This document shows, piece by piece, positions 1 through 8,424 of a DNA stretch of 64,000 nucleotides. Numbering within the stretch: position 1 is the stretch's first letter; every line of letters begins with the position of its first letter. The notes under the pieces are model-generated. The model saw nothing but the letters and a program-made list of their open reading frames with translations. It searched no databases and was not told where the DNA came from. The DNA is from Roseateles_C aquae (GTDB taxonomy: Bacteria; Pseudomonadota; Gammaproteobacteria; Burkholderiales; Burkholderiaceae_C), in NCBI RefSeq assembly GCF_032337115.1, contig NZ_JAVXZY010000010.1:154762-218761 (forward strand). The letters are read 5' to 3'. A program made the translations under genes and the position numbers.

Positions 1-1994
1 AGCGCCTCACGCAGCACCGCATCGTCTTCAACCAAACCAAGCTGCAGACCATGCAGCGAGCCTGCCGGCGTCGATGGTGTTTCAAGGACTTGAGCAGGGG
101 CAAGGCCGGTCAACGCTTCCAGAGGCAGCAAAACGCGGAAGCAACTGCCACAACCTGGCGCTGAGTGCAGCTCGATGCGATGCCCGAGTCGGCGCAAGGC
201 TTGGGCCACGATGGCAAGGCCCAGACCTGTGCCCAGCGCGCGCGCGCGCGCCGGATTGTTCAGTTGCACAAAGGGCTCAAAGATGCGCTGCTGGTCCGCG
301 GCCGCAATACCGGGGCCGCTGTCTCGGACTTCCAGGCAGGCCTGCTCGCCGCGACGCCGCAGCGCCAGCAGCACCGTGCCGTGCTCGGTGTGCTGGATCG
401 CGTTGCTGAGCAGATTGCGCAGTACCTGTTCCAGCAGCAAGGGCTCCGAGCGCACCCAGGCTTTGCTGGGCCGGACACGTAGGCGCAAGCCGCGCGCGCG
501 GGCCAGAGCTTCGGCATGCAAGGCGATCGTGTCGAACAGCGGCTGAATGGGCATTGGCTGCACTGTCAATTCCTGCTCGTCGCGTTCCAGCCTTGAATAG
601 TCGAGCAGGCCCTTCAGCAGGTCCTCCAGACTGCGCAGTCCTTGCGAAGCCTGCTCCAGCACCTCGCGCTGCTCGGCGTCACGGGCTTGCAGCCGTGCCA
701 GCCCGACCAACAATCCGACTGCCGTCACCGGTTGGCGAAGATCGTGGCTGGCCGCGTCGATCAGGCGGCTCTTGGCCAGATTGGCCGCTTGCAACTCATT
801 GGTGCGCAGGGCGACAACGCGTTCCAGATCGGACTGATAGCGCTCACTCTGGCTGAGGGCCTGCACAAGGCGCTCGACCAGCAGCGAACCAAAGGCCATC
901 ATGGCCAGCGGTTGCAGCCAGGGCATCATGAAGCTGCTGGTGATGCTCAGGTGCCCCTGTCCACTCAAATAGTCATGCAGCGCCGCCGCGAGCATCAGCA
1001 ACAGCGCCGCCGCCAAGGTCTGGCGGCGCCAGCCACCGAGCCGTCTTGCCTGCTGCGTGATCATCCAGATCGCGGGCAAGGCCAGCAGCAACAGGCTCGG
1101 ATAGGTCCAGGTGCGCCAGAACTCCAGTCGACCGAGCGAGGTGGCGATGAAGCTGCCGGGCAGCAGCAGCAGGGCCAGCCAGCGTGTTGCGACGCGCAGG
1201 CGCGGCCAAGAGGCCTCGCTCCAGGCCAGTGCAAACCCAAGCAGTAGCAACGCACTTGACACTTGAGCCAGGTAGTAAAACAGGTCGAGCGCAGCGATCA
1301 GCTCGGGCGGTACAGTCACGCCGTAGACGCTGTTGCGCACCGAGGTCAGCAGGCTGAGCGTGGCAAAAAGGCCCAGCGCGCGTTCCTGCCGCCGCTCGGA
1401 CCAGACCAGCAGAAGCAACAGCGAAAAGCCAGCTGCCAGCATGTTCAGCCATTGCGGCAAGACGGACTGGCGAAACTGCAGCCAGTTGTAGCCCGGGCGC
1501 AATTCGGCCGCCGGTCCCAGCCAAAGTTCAGACAGGCCACCGCGGCGGTGGTAGTAGAGCTCCAGTTCCAGCTCATTGCTGCCGACGCGCAGCAGCCGAC
1601 TGGGCACTTCGAGCCAGCTGATCACCGGCGAGGCATGAAGCCGGGACTCGGGCGTGTCCGCCGAGGCATGGACCAACTCGCCGTTGAGCCAGACGCGATG
1701 CCAACGACTCATGCGCTCGGCACGCAGGACCCACGCCTCACTGTCGACAGGATCCTGAAGCAGCGAGAAGCTGATGCGGTAACGGCCACTTCCCGCCGGC
1801 GACAGGGCGCGCTGCTTCCAAGTGTCTGGCAGTGCCACGGACTGCTCCTGCACGGCGCCGGGCGCAGCGAAGTGGGCCTCGCGGAGCTGCACCGATTGCT
1901 GAGCGTGGGCGATGCCCGCCCCCAGCCAAAGGCTCAGCGCCAGCAAGGCCAACATCAGCAGGCAAGGGCGCGGGGAGTCCGATCGCAGGCGCAT
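1..1994 (-). CDS. Hybrid sensor histidine kinase, 7TMR-DISM type (3' end outside window)
   Basis: Reading the minus strand from an ATG at 1994 gives 664 codons without a stop, running off the left edge. Residues 1-32 look like a signal peptide ending near AHA-QQ. Residues 40-170 form a beta-rich periplasmic domain and residues 180-377 contain seven hydrophobic segments, the layout of 7TMR-DISM receptors. The HisKA box SHDLRQP places the phosphorylated His at 417. The ATPase N box (RNLLSNAIQH) and the G boxes (DSGPG, GTGLGL) follow. At about residue 649 a receiver domain begins with the acidic cluster VEDD, so the protein is a hybrid kinase cut by the window. It lies 39 bp downstream of yigZ on the same strand. 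The ligand is not identifiable. Confidence 0.9.
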   Translation of the reverse strand, partial: MRLRSDSPRPCLLMLALLALSLWLGAGIAHAQQSVQLREAHFAAPGAVQEQSVALPDTWKQRALSPAGSGRYRISFSLLQDPVDSEAWVLRAERMSRWHRVWLNGELVHASADTPESRLHASPVISWLEVPSRLLRVGSNELELELYYHRRGGLSELWLGPAAELRPGYNWLQFRQSVLPQWLNMLAAGFSLLLLLVWSERRQERALGLFATLSLLTSVRNSVYGVTVPPELIAALDLFYYLAQVSSALLLLGFALAWSEASWPRLRVATRWLALLLLPGSFIATSLGRLEFWRTWTYPSLLLLALPAIWMITQQARRLGGWRRQTLAAALLLMLAAALHDYLSGQGHLSITSSFMMPWLQPLAMMAFGSLLVERLVQALSQSERYQSDLERVVALRTNELQAANLAKSRLIDAASHDLRQPVTAVGLLVGLARLQARDAEQREVLEQASQGLRSLEDLLKGLLDYSRLERDEQELTVQPMPIQPLFDTIALHAEALARARGLRLRVRPSKAWVRSEPLLLEQVLRNLLSNAIQHTEHGTVLLALRRRGEQACLEVRDSGPGIAAADQQRIFEPFVQLNNPARARALGTGLGLAIVAQALRRLGHRIELHSAPGCGSCFRVLLPLEALTGLAPAQVLETPSTPAGSLHGLQLGLVEDDAVLREA

Positions 1995-2033
1995 GAAGGA
2001 AGCGTAAGGGCGCGGAGGACGTGCGAGCCTAAC

Positions 2034-2630
2034 TCAGTCCCCAACCGGGCGCAGCCAGCCCAGACGGCCCTGGCACATCTCGTTGAGGCGCGCTACAAAT
2101 CCGGCGGCCGCCGGCTCCGGCAGGGCAAGCTGGAATTCGACTTGCGCGCCATGCTGAACCTCGATCAGTTGAGCCTGAGCCAGCTCGATCTCGCGGCGCA
2201 GCAAACCCTCAAGAGCGTAGGGCAGCGTGCAGCGCAGCGGCGCCAGGCGCACCAGCGGCACCTTCTCGGCCTTCAGCAGCGCCTGGGCGACGGCGTCGGT
2301 ATAGGCGCGCACCAGGCCGCCCGCGCCCAGCTTGCTGCCGCCCCAGTAGCGCACCACGGTGGCCAGCACGCCTTCGAGGTCCTGGTGGCGCAGCACCTCC
2401 AGCATCGGGCGGCCGGCGGTGCCGCTGGGTTCGCCGTCGTCGACCGCGGCCGATTGGCCGCCGGCCAGCAGTGCCCAGCACACATGCACTGCGTTGACGT
2501 GCTGCTCGCGCAGCGCCTGGACCCGAGCCTGGGCCGTGGCGCGGTCGGCACAGGCCTCGACGCAGCCGATGAAGCGGCTCTTCTTGATGATCAGTTCGCT
2601 GTGAACGGGGGCGGCAAGGCTGCTGGGCAT
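2034..2630 (-). CDS. yigZ: YigZ/IMPACT family protein
   Basis: This 198-residue protein has the conserved IMPACT/UPF0029 signature: KKSRFIG near the N-terminus, VCWALL, DDGEPSGTAG and RYWGGSKLGAGGLVRAY. The length matches bacterial YigZ, which has an N-terminal UPF0029 domain and a C-terminal DUF1949 domain of about 60 residues. Its biochemical role is not settled; eukaryotic IMPACT binds the Gcn2 activator Gcn1, which bacteria lack. It sits between a binding-protein gene (38 bp upstream) and the hybrid kinase (39 bp downstream) on the same strand, so cotranscription is possible but nothing suggests a functional link. Confidence 0.9.
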   Translation of the reverse strand: MPSSLAAPVHSELIIKKSRFIGCVEACADRATAQARVQALREQHVNAVHVCWALLAGGQSAAVDDGEPSGTAGRPMLEVLRHQDLEGVLATVVRYWGGSKLGAGGLVRAYTDAVAQALLKAEKVPLVRLAPLRCTLPYALEGLLRREIELAQAQLIEVQHGAQVEFQLALPEPAAAGFVARLNEMCQGRLGWLRPVGD

Positions 2631-2668
2631 GGCGCGATTGTCGCCGGCTGTGGCGAACGGCCACGAGT

Positions 2669-3505
2669 TCAGTGCCCGCTTGCTGGCTCTAGCCGCACGC
2701 TGCGCGCCAGCGCTTCACCCAAATGGCGGCGCAGAATGGTATCGACGCTGCCGTCGGCCAGCATCGATAGCATCGCTTGGCGCAGGCGCTGCTTGTCGGC
2801 GTCGCTGACGTTCGAGCGTGACACGATCAGGCCATGAGGAATCCGATCTTGTGCCGCCCAGTCGAGCAGGGTCCCCTGTTCAAGCGTGGGATCGCGGCGC
2901 AGCATCGCCGCCCAGCTGGTCGGCAGCACCAGAATGAGATCGGCGCGGCCGGCCCGCCAGACCTTCACGACGCCCTCGAAGTCAGCCATCTCGACAACCC
3001 GCTTCTCGGCCCGTAGCTGGGCCAGGAAGCTGTCATAGCTCGGGCCGTGCTTGAAGCTTTTGACCACGGCGACCAGGCGCCGACCATCGGCCAGGAAGGC
3101 CTCCATGCTAGGCAGCTCTGCGGCCAGCTCGCGACGCATCAATGCAAAGTTGCGCGTCTGGAAATAGGGCATGAATTCGGCGAACCGTTCGCGCTCTGGG
3201 GTCGCGATGCCGGACACGCTGATGTCCAGCGTCTGCTTGGCCAACCGACTCCAGATTCGCGCCCGCGACTCGATCACGGTATCGAACTTGCAGGTGCTGC
3301 GGCGGGCCAGCTCATCGACGACGTCTTTGTCGATGCCGCTGTAGTGACCGTCCGGCTCACGCTGGAACAGCACGCCCAATTCGTAAAAGGCCAAGCTGTA
3401 GGGGCCGCATGCCGGCGGCGTGTCGCCGGCGCGGCAGACCGAGGCGCCCATCAGCAGGCCCTGCAGGAGCAGGACGATGACCCGGAAGTGTTGGACCGCT
3501 CGCAT
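2669..3505 (-). CDS. Extracellular solute-binding protein, family 3 (amino-acid type), orphan
   Basis: A 278-residue protein with a signal peptide of about 26 residues ending in the CRAGD region. It has the SBP_bac_3 layout: YxLAFYELGVLF, GIDKDVVDEL and a middle stretch DISVSGIATPERERFAEF that matches the family's 'alt-R-x-x-F' region. No ABC permease or ATPase gene adjoins it. Orphan proteins of this type often act as periplasmic sensors or are fused to signalling domains in other bacteria. The divergent tgt starts 94 bp away. The ligand is unknown. Confidence 0.75.
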   Translation of the reverse strand: MRAVQHFRVIVLLLQGLLMGASVCRAGDTPPACGPYSLAFYELGVLFQREPDGHYSGIDKDVVDELARRSTCKFDTVIESRARIWSRLAKQTLDISVSGIATPERERFAEFMPYFQTRNFALMRRELAAELPSMEAFLADGRRLVAVVKSFKHGPSYDSFLAQLRAEKRVVEMADFEGVVKVWRAGRADLILVLPTSWAAMLRRDPTLEQGTLLDWAAQDRIPHGLIVSRSNVSDADKQRLRQAMLSMLADGSVDTILRRHLGEALARSVRLEPASGH

Positions 3506-3598
3506 GGCGAAGCCCTGGACAGCCCGTTGTAACGGGTCTTTGAGCGCCCTGAGCTGACAAGTCTAGTTCGCCCTGCCAGCTGCGACAATCGAGGCATC

Positions 3599-4726
3599 AT
3601 GCTGAAGTTCGACCTGCTCAAGACCGAAGGCCGCGCCCGTCGCGGCACGCTCACCCTCAACCATGGCGTCGTGCAGACGCCCATCTTCATGCCGGTGGGA
3701 ACCTACGGCACGGTGAAGGGGGTGATGCCGCGCTCGCTGGAAGAGATGGGCGCCCAGATCATCCTGGGCAACACCTTCCACCTGTGGATGCGCCCGGGGC
3801 TGGACATCATGAAGCAGTTCGGCGGCCTGCATCGCTTTGAAAGCTGGGACAAGCCCATCCTCACCGACAGCGGCGGCTTCCAGGTCTGGAGCCTGGGCGA
3901 GATGCGCAAGATCTCGGAAGAGGGCGTCAAGTTCGCTTCGCCGGTCAATGGCGACAAGCTGTTCCTGACCCCAGAGATCTCGATGCAGATCCAGACGGTG
4001 TTGAACTCCGACATCGTGATGCAGTTCGACGAATGCACGCCCTACGAGACCAAGGGCCACATCACCACCGAGAAGGAAGCCCGCGCCTCGATGGAGATGA
4101 GCCTGCGCTGGGCCAAGCGCTGCCAGGACGAGTTCGCGCGGCTGCAGAATCCCAACGCGCTGTTCGGCATCGTGCAGGGCGGCATGTTTGAGGGTCTGCG
4201 TGACCATTCGCTGGCCGGCCTGGCCGCGCTTGATCTGCCCGGCTACGCGATCGGCGGCCTGTCGGTCGGCGAGCCCAAGGCAGACATGCTGCGCGTGCTC
4301 GACCATATCGGCCACCAGCTGCCCGCGCACAAGCCGCGTTATCTGATGGGCGTGGGCACGCCGGAGGATCTGGTCGAGGGCGTGCGTCAGGGCATCGATA
4401 TGTTCGACTGCGTGATGCCCACCCGCAATGCCCGCAACGGCCATCTGTTCACACGCTTCGGCGATCTGCGCCTGCGCAACGCCCGCTTCAAGACCGATGA
4501 GCGTCCGGTTGACGAGACCTGCACCTGCTACTGCTGCAGCACGTTCAGCCGCGCCTATCTGCACCACCTGGACCGCTGCGGCGAAATGCTCGGCCCGATG
4601 CTCACCAGCATCCACAACCTGCACTACTACCTGAACCTGATGACGGAAGTGCGCGAGGCGCTCGACCAGGGCCGCTTCGAGGCCTTCCGCGCTCAGTTCG
4701 CTGCCGACCGAGCGCGCGGACTCTGA
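3599..4726 (+). CDS. tgt: Queuine/preQ1 tRNA-guanine transglycosylase
   Basis: A 375-residue full-length Tgt, which exchanges G34 of GUN-anticodon tRNAs for preQ1 on the queuosine pathway. The proton-acceptor Asp is D90 in LTDSGGFQ and the nucleophile is D270 in MFDCVMPTRNAR. The zinc site C308-x-C310-x2-C313 with H339 is complete. GIVQGGMFEGLR and GGLSVGEP contact the base. The start MLKFDLLKTEG is the usual one for the family. It stands alone; queA, yajC and secD, often its neighbours, are not in the window. Confidence 0.97.
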   Translation: MLKFDLLKTEGRARRGTLTLNHGVVQTPIFMPVGTYGTVKGVMPRSLEEMGAQIILGNTFHLWMRPGLDIMKQFGGLHRFESWDKPILTDSGGFQVWSLGEMRKISEEGVKFASPVNGDKLFLTPEISMQIQTVLNSDIVMQFDECTPYETKGHITTEKEARASMEMSLRWAKRCQDEFARLQNPNALFGIVQGGMFEGLRDHSLAGLAALDLPGYAIGGLSVGEPKADMLRVLDHIGHQLPAHKPRYLMGVGTPEDLVEGVRQGIDMFDCVMPTRNARNGHLFTRFGDLRLRNARFKTDERPVDETCTCYCCSTFSRAYLHHLDRCGEMLGPMLTSIHNLHYYLNLMTEVREALDQGRFEAFRAQFAADRARGL

Positions 4727-4779
4727 AGCCGGCCACCATGCGTTTCGGCACCGGCCAGCGCTGAAGGCATGATGGGCCG

Positions 4780-5304
4780 ATGCTGAGGTCTTTGCTTCGC
4801 TTGCTGCTGCAGCCCTTGCGCTGGCTGGCGCGGCTGCTGCTGGCGCTGCTCCTGGTCTTCGAAGAATGGGGCTGGGAGCCGCTACAGCGCGCCATGGCCT
4901 GGCTGGGCCGCCTGCCGGTGTTGCGCCAGGTCGAGGCAGCGATACGGCGCCTGCCGCCCTACGGCGCGCTGGCCCTGCTGCTCTTGCCCACCTTGCTGAT
5001 ACTGCCGGTCAAGATCATTGCGCTATGGATGATTGGCAAGGGCCGGGCGCTGCTGGGTGTCAGCGTCATTTTGCTTGCCAAGGTAGCGGGCACGGCGCTG
5101 CTGGCGCGGCTGTTCGTGCTGATCCAGCCGGCGCTGATGCAGCTGGGCTGGTTTGCTCGCCTCTACACGCGGTGGTCGGCCTGGAAGCTGGCACTGCTGG
5201 CGTGGCTGCATGCCAGCCTGCTGTGGCGGCAGGCCGCCGCCCTCAAGCGGCTGTTGCGCTGCCGGCTCAAGCGATTGAAGCGGCGCTTCATGCGCATGGC
5301 CTGA
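4780..5304 (+). CDS. Conserved membrane protein of unknown function
   Basis: A 174-residue, very Leu- and Arg-rich protein starting 53 bp after tgt. Hydrophobic segments lie near residues 5-28, 56-80, 88-112 and 132-152, and the C-terminus (about residues 153-174) is strongly basic, which predicts a cytoplasmic tail. No motif identifies its role. It converges on the CHASE kinase, with only 9 bp between the two stop codons and no visible terminator. It is likely real because its codon use and strand agree with tgt and the hydrophobic pattern is regular. Confidence 0.7.
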   Translation: MLRSLLRLLLQPLRWLARLLLALLLVFEEWGWEPLQRAMAWLGRLPVLRQVEAAIRRLPPYGALALLLLPTLLILPVKIIALWMIGKGRALLGVSVILLAKVAGTALLARLFVLIQPALMQLGWFARLYTRWSAWKLALLAWLHASLLWRQAAALKRLLRCRLKRLKRRFMRMA

Positions 5305-5313
5305 GGTAGGCCC

Positions 5314-8300
5314 TCAATCGTTGTCCAGCGGCAGCAACACCGTCACCGTGGTGCCAACGCCGGCCTCGCTCTGCAGTTGCAGCCGTCCTTGGTGCAGTTC
5401 GACGATTTCCTTGACGATGCTCATGCCCAGCCCGGAGCCCAGCACATGCCCGGATGGATCGGCGCGGTAGAAACGCTCGGTGACCCGAGCCAGCTGTTCC
5501 GGCGTCATGCCCATGCCGGCGTCGCTGACGCTCAGGCTGAGCGTCTCCATGCCGTCGTGCAAATGGCTGCGCAGACGGATGCTCACCGGGCCACCGCCGG
5601 GCGAATACTTGTAGGCGTTGGAGAGCAGATTGCCGAGCACCTGGCGCAGCTTGCTGCGGTCGGCCTTGACCGGCCAGCGGGCCGCGCCGTCCCAGTCCAG
5701 CGCCGGCGCCTCGCGGCCCTCGGGCACCTGGAAGTCCTGCACCGTTTCATCGATCAGCGCGGGCAGCTCCACGCGCTCATAGACGAAGTCCTCGCCGCGG
5801 CGCGCTTCCAGCCGGGCCAGGTCGAGCAGTTCGGTGGTGACGTTCATCATCGCCTTGCACTGGCGATGGATCTTGCCCAGGTAGTTCTTTTGCCGATCGG
5901 GCGGCATCTCGCGGTGCAGCAGCAGCTCGGCGAAGCCATAAATGCTCACCATCGGCGTACGCAGCTCATGAGCCGCGGTGGCCAGGAACTCGCTCTTCAT
6001 GCGGTCGAGCTCGAACTGCTGGGTGATGTCGCGCAGCTGCAGCATGCCGGCGAGACCTTCGCCGCTGCGGTGCAGGGCCAGGCGCAGCACACGCGGATGG
6101 GGCTGTTGCAAATTCAGCTGCAAGGCCTCCTGGTCCAAGCGCTCCAGCGTGGGCAGCGGCTGGGCATCACCCTGCTCGGCCAGCGTCTGCAGCAGCGTCT
6201 GGATGCTGATGCCCTGTAGCCGTTCGGCGGGCAGGCCGCAGAGCTCGACAAAAGTGGCGCTGGCGTAGCTGATGCGCTGCTCGGCGTCGATGGCGGCAAA
6301 GCCGTCCGGGCTGAGCGCGAAGATGCCGGCCATGCGCTCGCCCTGGTCACGCAGCGCGGCCTGGTTGAGCTTGAGATCGTGGATGTCCTGCAGGGAGCCG
6401 GCCATGCGCTGGTGCTCGTTCTTGTCATCACGAAACACCTGGGCGCGCGAGCGGAACCAGCGGTAGCTGCCATCCTTGATGCGCAGGCGGAATTCCTCGT
6501 CGTAGGGGCGCAGGCCGCGCAGCGCCAGCTCCAGCGCCCTCATCGCCAGCGGCTGGTCGTCAGGGTGCAGCTGGCGGTCAAAAGCGGCCACGGTGGCCGG
6601 CAGCTCCTCGGCCGTGTAGCCCAGCATCCGGTAGAGCTGGGGCGACCACCACATGCGGTCTTCGTGGGTGTCCAGCCAGTCCCACAGCCCGCTATTGCCG
6701 CCTTGCAGCGCGAGTTCCAGGCGTTCGTTCAGCTGCTGCAGCTGCTGCTCGTTCTCGTGTTGCTGCGTGATGTCCGTGTGCAGCGCGACATAGCGGTCGA
6801 CCTCGCCATGGCTGTCCAAGGCCGGAGTGATGGTCGTCTTGGCCCAGTACAGCACACCGCTCTTGCTGCGGTTGCAGATTTCGCCTGTCCAGCTCTTGCC
6901 GGTGCTGATCGTGCTCCAGACTTCCTTCCAGAACTCGGGGCTGTGCACACCGGAGCTGGTGACGCGATGACTCTGGCCCAGCAGCTCGGCACGGCCATAG
7001 CCGCTGACGCTGCAAAAGCCATCGTTGACGTAGGTGAAGCGGCCGTAGCGATCGGTCATGGACACCAGGCAATGCAGGTTCAGGCTCAGCATCAGCAGCT
7101 TGTTCTCGCTGACGGCGGCTTCGGCGCGCTGGGTGCTGATCTGCAGATCGCGGGTGATGTTGGCGGCCAGCTGGCGGGCACGCAAGCGGCCGATCAGCAT
7201 CAGCCAGACCACGGCGCCGAGCAAGGCGCTGAGCGCAATGCCGCCGAGCCCGGTACGCAGGGCCTGGCCGTCGTCGATCTCGCGCATGAAGGCTGGGGTG
7301 GCCTCGACATGCAGCGTCAGCGCGCGGTCCAACAACGGCAGCTCGATATGCTTCAGATAGGCCTTCGGACGTTGATGGTCGTGACCACCGCTGGCGATGG
7401 TCGAGTGGCTGTCATAGTCGTGGACCAAGAGCTCCTTGCCCTCGCGGTCGCGGTCATAGACCTCGAAGTCCAGCATACCGGCCAGCACCGGCTCGATCTC
7501 GTCCAGCAACTCGGCCAGGACCAGCGGGGCGTGGACCAGACCCTGCAGCGCCGCCCTGCGCTCGGGTTCGCCATCGGGCAGCTGTCCGCCGCGGTAGATC
7601 GGCAGCAGCAGCAGATAGCCATGGCGCGACTGCCCGTCCTGTACCAGCGTCAGCGCGCCGCTGAGCACCGGCCGGCCCTCGCGCACCGCCTTCTCGACGG
7701 CGCTGCGTCGCACCGGTTCGGCGCTCAGATCTAGTCCCAGTGCCGCCTCATTGCGATCCTGTGGCTCGATATAGCGGATGATGAAGTGCTCATTGCCCTT
7801 GCCCAGGCCGCGCAGCTGGAAGCGCGTGCCATCGGCGCGTTGGCGGCGTGTGAAATCTTCGAGGGCGGCTGTCTCGACCCGCTCGACAAAACCAAAGCCG
7901 CGCACACCCGGAAACTCGACCGGCAGATTGCGGGCATCGATGTAGCGATGGAACTCTTCGCGGCTCAGGCTGCCGCGGCTGGCGTGCAAGGCGCGAATGC
8001 CGCGCAGACCCTGCAGCAGGCTGCCAAAGCGCTGTTGCAGCTCGTCGCGCAAGAGCCGCACCTGGTTGTCAAAGCGCGACTGGGCAAGCCGATGGGACTC
8101 GACCATTTGTGTCCGCACCAGATAGCCGCTGAGCAGCAGGCCGATGGCCAGCGTCAGCAGCACGCTGACGCGGGCGCGCCGGGTGTCAACAGGGTTGAGC
8201 CCCCAGGCTCGGCGGGTCAGCACGCGGCCGCGGAACAGGCCCATCAGCATCAGAGGCACGCACAGCGCGGCCAGTTGCCACCACACCCGCTGCTGCCAGT

Positions 8301-8424
8301 CCAGCAAGGCCAGCTGTTCGTCGCCGAGCCGCAGCGCGGCCCAAGCCAGCATGGCCACGCCGGCCAGATCCAGCAGGGCGCGCGGCAAGGGGTTGGCGGT
8401 ACGCGGCTTGGCCATCTCAGGCAT
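5314..8424 (-). CDS. CHASE- and PAS-domain membrane sensor histidine kinase
   Basis: 1036 residues. Hydrophobic segments near the N-terminus are followed by a periplasmic CHASE domain (about 110-330; FPGVRGFGFVERV and FIIRYIEPQ are typical), another TM near 400, then three PAS/PAC modules. The HisKA His is H819 in TAAHELRTP and the HATPase has NLLSNAYKYSP and GSGLGMSIVKE. CHASE domains bind small ligands such as cytokinin-like molecules or peptides in other proteins; the ligand here is unknown. The start overlaps the upstream kinase by 8 bp. An alternative ATG at 8415 would remove the overlap. There is no receiver domain, so a separate response regulator is needed. Confidence 0.93.
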   Translation of the reverse strand: MPEMAKPRTANPLPRALLDLAGVAMLAWAALRLGDEQLALLDWQQRVWWQLAALCVPLMLMGLFRGRVLTRRAWGLNPVDTRRARVSVLLTLAIGLLLSGYLVRTQMVESHRLAQSRFDNQVRLLRDELQQRFGSLLQGLRGIRALHASRGSLSREEFHRYIDARNLPVEFPGVRGFGFVERVETAALEDFTRRQRADGTRFQLRGLGKGNEHFIIRYIEPQDRNEAALGLDLSAEPVRRSAVEKAVREGRPVLSGALTLVQDGQSRHGYLLLLPIYRGGQLPDGEPERRAALQGLVHAPLVLAELLDEIEPVLAGMLDFEVYDRDREGKELLVHDYDSHSTIASGGHDHQRPKAYLKHIELPLLDRALTLHVEATPAFMREIDDGQALRTGLGGIALSALLGAVVWLMLIGRLRARQLAANITRDLQISTQRAEAAVSENKLLMLSLNLHCLVSMTDRYGRFTYVNDGFCSVSGYGRAELLGQSHRVTSSGVHSPEFWKEVWSTISTGKSWTGEICNRSKSGVLYWAKTTITPALDSHGEVDRYVALHTDITQQHENEQQLQQLNERLELALQGGNSGLWDWLDTHEDRMWWSPQLYRMLGYTAEELPATVAAFDRQLHPDDQPLAMRALELALRGLRPYDEEFRLRIKDGSYRWFRSRAQVFRDDKNEHQRMAGSLQDIHDLKLNQAALRDQGERMAGIFALSPDGFAAIDAEQRISYASATFVELCGLPAERLQGISIQTLLQTLAEQGDAQPLPTLERLDQEALQLNLQQPHPRVLRLALHRSGEGLAGMLQLRDITQQFELDRMKSEFLATAAHELRTPMVSIYGFAELLLHREMPPDRQKNYLGKIHRQCKAMMNVTTELLDLARLEARRGEDFVYERVELPALIDETVQDFQVPEGREAPALDWDGAARWPVKADRSKLRQVLGNLLSNAYKYSPGGGPVSIRLRSHLHDGMETLSLSVSDAGMGMTPEQLARVTERFYRADPSGHVLGSGLGMSIVKEIVELHQGRLQLQSEAGVGTTVTVLLPLDND